DNA of 7,964 nt from contig JAITGR010000214.1 in assembly GCA_031280455.1 (NCBI GenBank), positions 1-7,964 on the forward strand, given 5' to 3'. This stretch comes from Spirochaetaceae bacterium (GTDB taxonomy: Bacteria; Spirochaetota; Spirochaetia; Treponematales; Breznakiellaceae). The position numbers and the translations under genes are program-made. The notes below the pieces were generated by a model. The model was not told the origin of the DNA, did no database searches, and saw only the letters and a list, made by a program, of their open reading frames with translations. Every line of letters begins with the position of its first letter. Within the stretch, counting starts at the first letter, position 1. Shown in pieces: positions 6,491 through 7,964 of the stretch.

Positions 6491-7539
6491 GCGACGGAGC
6501 CTTATCACAAGCAGAAATAGACGCACTACTCAGCGGAGGCGGAGGAGGCGGCGGCGGCAAAACAGGCGGCGGCGGAGCAGCAGCCGCTGGCTCGACAAAC
6601 GACATCGCGGCAGTACGAGACTGCCTCGCCGGCACCGTCGACGCACACTCAGCCAACCTGCAAGCAGTAACCGGCGTACCAGTAACATTTTCGCCGCCCA
6701 ACGTAGCGCCCGCGACCCGCGACAGCTTCCTCGCCGAACTGCCGGACACCGTAACCACCGTAAAAGTGGACTTTAATTCCGGCTTCCCCGGCGAACACCT
6801 CTTTGTAATGGGCGAAGACACCGCAAAACGCATCGCCAGCCTCATGAACAAAGAAGAGAACATAACCCTGGACGAAATGGCCAGGTCCGTCATTGGCGAA
6901 GCCATATCGCAGCTTGTTGGCACCGAGACAACCTCCCTCACCAACAAAAACGGCAACAAGAACATAGCCTACATACCACCAGAAGCCGCGAACATCGCCA
7001 AAGGAACCGTCGCCCTCCCTGCCGGCGACTTCACCCAGGCAAGCTACAAACTCGACCTGGGCGACGGCGCCGACCACAAGATCTGGGAAATAATGAGCGC
7101 GGCCGTCTCCAGCGCCATAGCCCAAGCCATACGCGCCGCGAGCGCGCCCCCCCCCAGCAGCGGACCAGCCGGCGGCGGCGGCGGGATGGGCGGCATAGGC
7201 TCCGGCGTATACTCGCAAACACCCGGCGTCCAGCCAGTACAATTCCCCGGCCTCAGCGGCAACATGACCAGCCGTGAACAAGGCAACATCGGCCTCCTCA
7301 TGGACGTATTCATGGAAATGACCGTCGAACTTGGCCGCACCCGCAAACTCATAAAAGAAATCCTGTCCATGGGCGAAGGCACCATCATAGAACTCGACAA
7401 ACTCGCCGGCGAACCCGTCGACATTCTGGTAAACCACGTCCCCATAGCCAAAGGCGAAGTCGTCGTCATCGATGAGAACTTCGGCGTCCGCGTAACCGAA
7501 ATCGTATCCCCCGCCGAACGCATGGGCGAAATAAGCTAA
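6487..7539 (+). CDS. fliY: Flagellar motor switch protein FliY (FliN-type, with CheC-like domain)
   Basis: The 350-residue product begins with LSQAEIDALL (6-15), the same peptide type that binds CheY-P in FliM. A glycine run (17-24, 27-30) follows, then a CheC-like domain (about 40-215), a Pro/Gly-rich linker (about 219-265), and a C-terminal SpoA/FliN domain (about 270-350, core GEPVDILVNHVPIAKGEVV). Such FliY proteins replace the short FliN in spirochetes and Firmicutes. In CheC-type phosphatases the active helix carries ExxN; here the aligned helix reads E138-A-I-S141, so the Asn appears to be Ser and phosphatase activity is doubtful. A ribosome binding site AGAGGG lies 6 bases before the ATG. 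Start and fliM stop overlap by 4 bases. No fliP/fliO gene follows, unlike in related spirochetes. Confidence 0.95.
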   Translation: MSDGALSQAEIDALLSGGGGGGGGKTGGGGAAAAGSTNDIAAVRDCLAGTVDAHSANLQAVTGVPVTFSPPNVAPATRDSFLAELPDTVTTVKVDFNSGFPGEHLFVMGEDTAKRIASLMNKEENITLDEMARSVIGEAISQLVGTETTSLTNKNGNKNIAYIPPEAANIAKGTVALPAGDFTQASYKLDLGDGADHKIWEIMSAAVSSAIAQAIRAASAPPPSSGPAGGGGGMGGIGSGVYSQTPGVQPVQFPGLSGNMTSREQGNIGLLMDVFMEMTVELGRTRKLIKEILSMGEGTIIELDKLAGEPVDILVNHVPIAKGEVVVIDENFGVRVTEIVSPAERMGEIS

Positions 7540-7540
7540 A

Positions 7541-7640
7541 TTTGGGCGCATGCCCTCCCCTGCGGGCAGGGCACCGCGCTTTCCGTTCCAATCTTTTTGC
7601 CTCCGGCAAAAAGTATTTCCACTGCAATCGCTTGCGCGGC
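7541..7640 (-). repeat. Structured intergenic repeat, copy B (inverted relative to copy A)
   Basis: Starts 2 bases after the fliY stop. On the minus strand the parts come in the same order as in copy A: CCGCGCAAG; box 1 (7616-7629, GATTGCAGTGGAAA); a perfect 9-bp hairpin (7593-7613); box 2 (7580-7593, GATTGGAACGGAAA); a second hairpin (7552-7572, 8 of 9 pairs); and ATGCGCCCAAA (7541-7551). Boxes 1 and 2 match at 11 of 14 positions. The second hairpin's stem is unrelated in sequence to that of copy A. Confidence 0.85.
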
Positions 7641-7668
7641 GCAAAAACGCCATCCATGGCGTTTTTGC
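7641..7668. terminator. Palindromic, bidirectional terminator-like hairpin after fliY
   Basis: Arms 7641-7653 and 7656-7668 are perfect 13-base inverted copies around CC. An A-run, a GC-rich stem (ACGCCA/TGGCGT) with loop TCCA, and a T-run of five give the form of a rho-independent terminator on both strands. The core is CATCCATG. It sits 100 bases after fliY, beyond repeat copy B. Confidence 0.65.
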
Positions 7669-7671
7669 TTA

Positions 7672-7697
7672 TGGAGTTTTGCATACGCAAAACTCCA
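7672..7697. repeat. Hairpin, 11-bp stem
   Basis: Perfect arms 7672-7682 and 7687-7697 (TGGAGTTTTGC and its complement) with a 4-base loop ATAC. First of a series of unrelated-sequence hairpins between CATCCATG palindromes. Confidence 0.7.
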
Positions 7698-7710
7698 CAC
7701 ATGGTAACCA

Positions 7711-7741
7711 GGCGGCATCCATGCCGCCCATCCGTGCGGAT
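7711..7741. repeat. CATCCATG palindrome plus a degenerate copy
   Basis: Arms 7711-7718/7721-7728 (GGCGGCAT) around CC, followed at once by a shorter, degenerate palindrome at 7730-7741 (ATCCG-TG-CGGAT) and TTTT. The sequence GCGGATTTT after the core is shared with 7896-7904 and with the minus strand of 270-309. Confidence 0.65.
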
Positions 7742-7749
7742 TTTAGGCT

Positions 7750-7778
7750 TGCATAGTTTGGCAAAGCCAAACTATGCA
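7750..7778. repeat. Hairpin, 13-bp stem with AAA loop
   Basis: Perfect arms 7750-7762 and 7766-7778 (TGCATAGTTTGGC and its complement) closed by G-C pairs around AAA. Same loop design as 7833-7859, but a different stem sequence. Confidence 0.75.
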
Positions 7779-7791
7779 GAATTGGACACCA

Positions 7792-7819
7792 GCCGCCATC
7801 CATGGCGGCCATCCATGGC
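7792..7819. repeat. Two overlapping CATCCATG palindromes
   Basis: The first palindrome has arms 7792-7799/7802-7809 around CC. The second has arms 7808-7812/7815-7819 around CC. The second is followed by GTTTT. The tandem overlap suggests growth of the array by duplication or nested insertion of the core unit. Confidence 0.7.
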
Positions 7820-7832
7820 GTTTTGACCTTGC

Positions 7833-7859
7833 TGTAGTTTACGCAAAGCGTAAACTACA
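7833..7859. repeat. Hairpin, 12-bp stem with AAA loop
   Basis: Perfect arms 7833-7844 and 7848-7859 (TGTAGTTTACGC and its complement). The stem differs in sequence from its neighbours; the triloop closed by C-G is the same as in 7750-7778. Confidence 0.75.
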
Positions 7860-7860
7860 A

Positions 7861-7885
7861 GCCCAAAGTGCGAAGCACTTTGGGC
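7861..7885. repeat. Hairpin, 11-bp stem with GAA loop
   Basis: Perfect arms 7861-7871 and 7875-7885 (GCCCAAAGTGC and its complement), loop GAA. It begins 1 base after the preceding hairpin ends, so the two are head to tail. Confidence 0.75.
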
Positions 7886-7887
7886 AG

Positions 7888-7905
7888 GCATCCATGCGGA
7901 TTTTC
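7888..7905. repeat. CATCCATG palindrome with GCGGATTTT tail
   Basis: Short palindrome GCAT-CC-ATGC at 7888-7897, followed by GGATTTT. Same core-plus-tail as at 270-309 (minus strand) and about 7730-7745. Last member of the repeat array. The whole gap 7540-7964 holds no supported gene; its short open frames fall in repeats. Confidence 0.65.
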
Positions 7906-7933
7906 GGCATTTCAAGCCAATTTTAGGGTTATT

Positions 7934-7964
7934 TTGACACACATGTATAAAAAACGCCATATAA
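7934..7964 (+). promoter_or_regulatory. Possible promoter cut by the right edge
   Basis: A perfect TTGACA at 7934-7939 is followed by CATATAA at 7958-7964. An 18-base spacing gives a poor -10 (CATATA), and a 20-base spacing gives TATAA with the last base off the edge. The TTGACA resembles the fliM promoter. Whether a gene follows cannot be seen. Confidence 0.35.

Noticed and set aside
6532..6580. Glycine-codon run in fliY as a slippage site
   Set aside because: Codons vary (GGA, GGC), so it is a flexible protein linker rather than a uniform DNA repeat prone to slippage.
7542..7826. Open frames of 60-94 codons through the post-fliY region on both strands
   Set aside because: They read through hairpins and palindromes, give low-complexity repeat-derived peptides, and have no ribosome binding site.
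7541..7905. CRISPR array
   Set aside because: The repeats are palindromes of differing length and spacing without constant repeat-spacer units.

Overview
The window most likely comes from a Treponema-like spirochete. Its proteins are a spirochete-style FlhA, FliM and FliY, where FliY is a long FliN-type switch protein. They sit with a diderm envelope set: a LolA-like carrier, a RodZ-like protein and a CdsA. The many palindromic repeats between genes suggest a repeat-rich, possibly host-associated lineage. Species and habitat are inference.

Layout, left to right. (1) Positions 1-32, minus strand: the first 11 codons of a probable IS110-family transposase that runs off the left edge. Behind it lies about 280 bases of non-coding leader, with one bulged hairpin at 54-84. 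(2) A near-perfect 40-bp palindrome at 270-309, just past the flhA stop. (3) flhA on the minus strand, 314-2461. (4) A divergent intergenic region carrying a strong promoter that ends almost at the start codon of the next gene. (5) A tight plus-strand operon, lolA-like, rodZ-like, cdsA (2593-5244). (6) A 193-base gap with one copy (A) of a structured repeat and a consensus promoter. (7) fliM-fliY on the plus strand (5438-7539), overlapping by 4 bases. (8) From 7541 to about 7905, an inverted second copy (B) of the same repeat, followed by a run of palindromes and hairpins. No gene is seen there. A possible promoter sits at the right edge.

How the genes relate. FlhA is the central gate of the flagellar export apparatus, and FliM and FliY form the cytoplasmic switch ring (C-ring) that responds to CheY-P. 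In Treponema pallidum these genes lie in one long flagellar operon; here they are split, and each unit has lost its usual neighbours. The LolA-like, RodZ-like and CdsA proteins would act in lipoprotein transport, cell shape and phospholipid synthesis at the envelope.

The strongest observation is the repeat pair around fliM-fliY. Two copies in opposite orientation share a 67-base core (61 of 67 identical). Each core holds two related 14-base boxes around a conserved hairpin. It is followed by a second hairpin whose stem sequence differs completely between copies while pairing is kept. The strand composition also flips across copy A: the plus strand is G/T-rich over flhA and C/A-rich over fliM-fliY. 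Together these suggest an RNA- or DNA-structured mobile repeat, and a past inversion of the fliM-fliY segment. A second theme is two consensus promoters placed 6-8 bases from the start codon with no ribosome binding site, which implies leaderless mRNAs.
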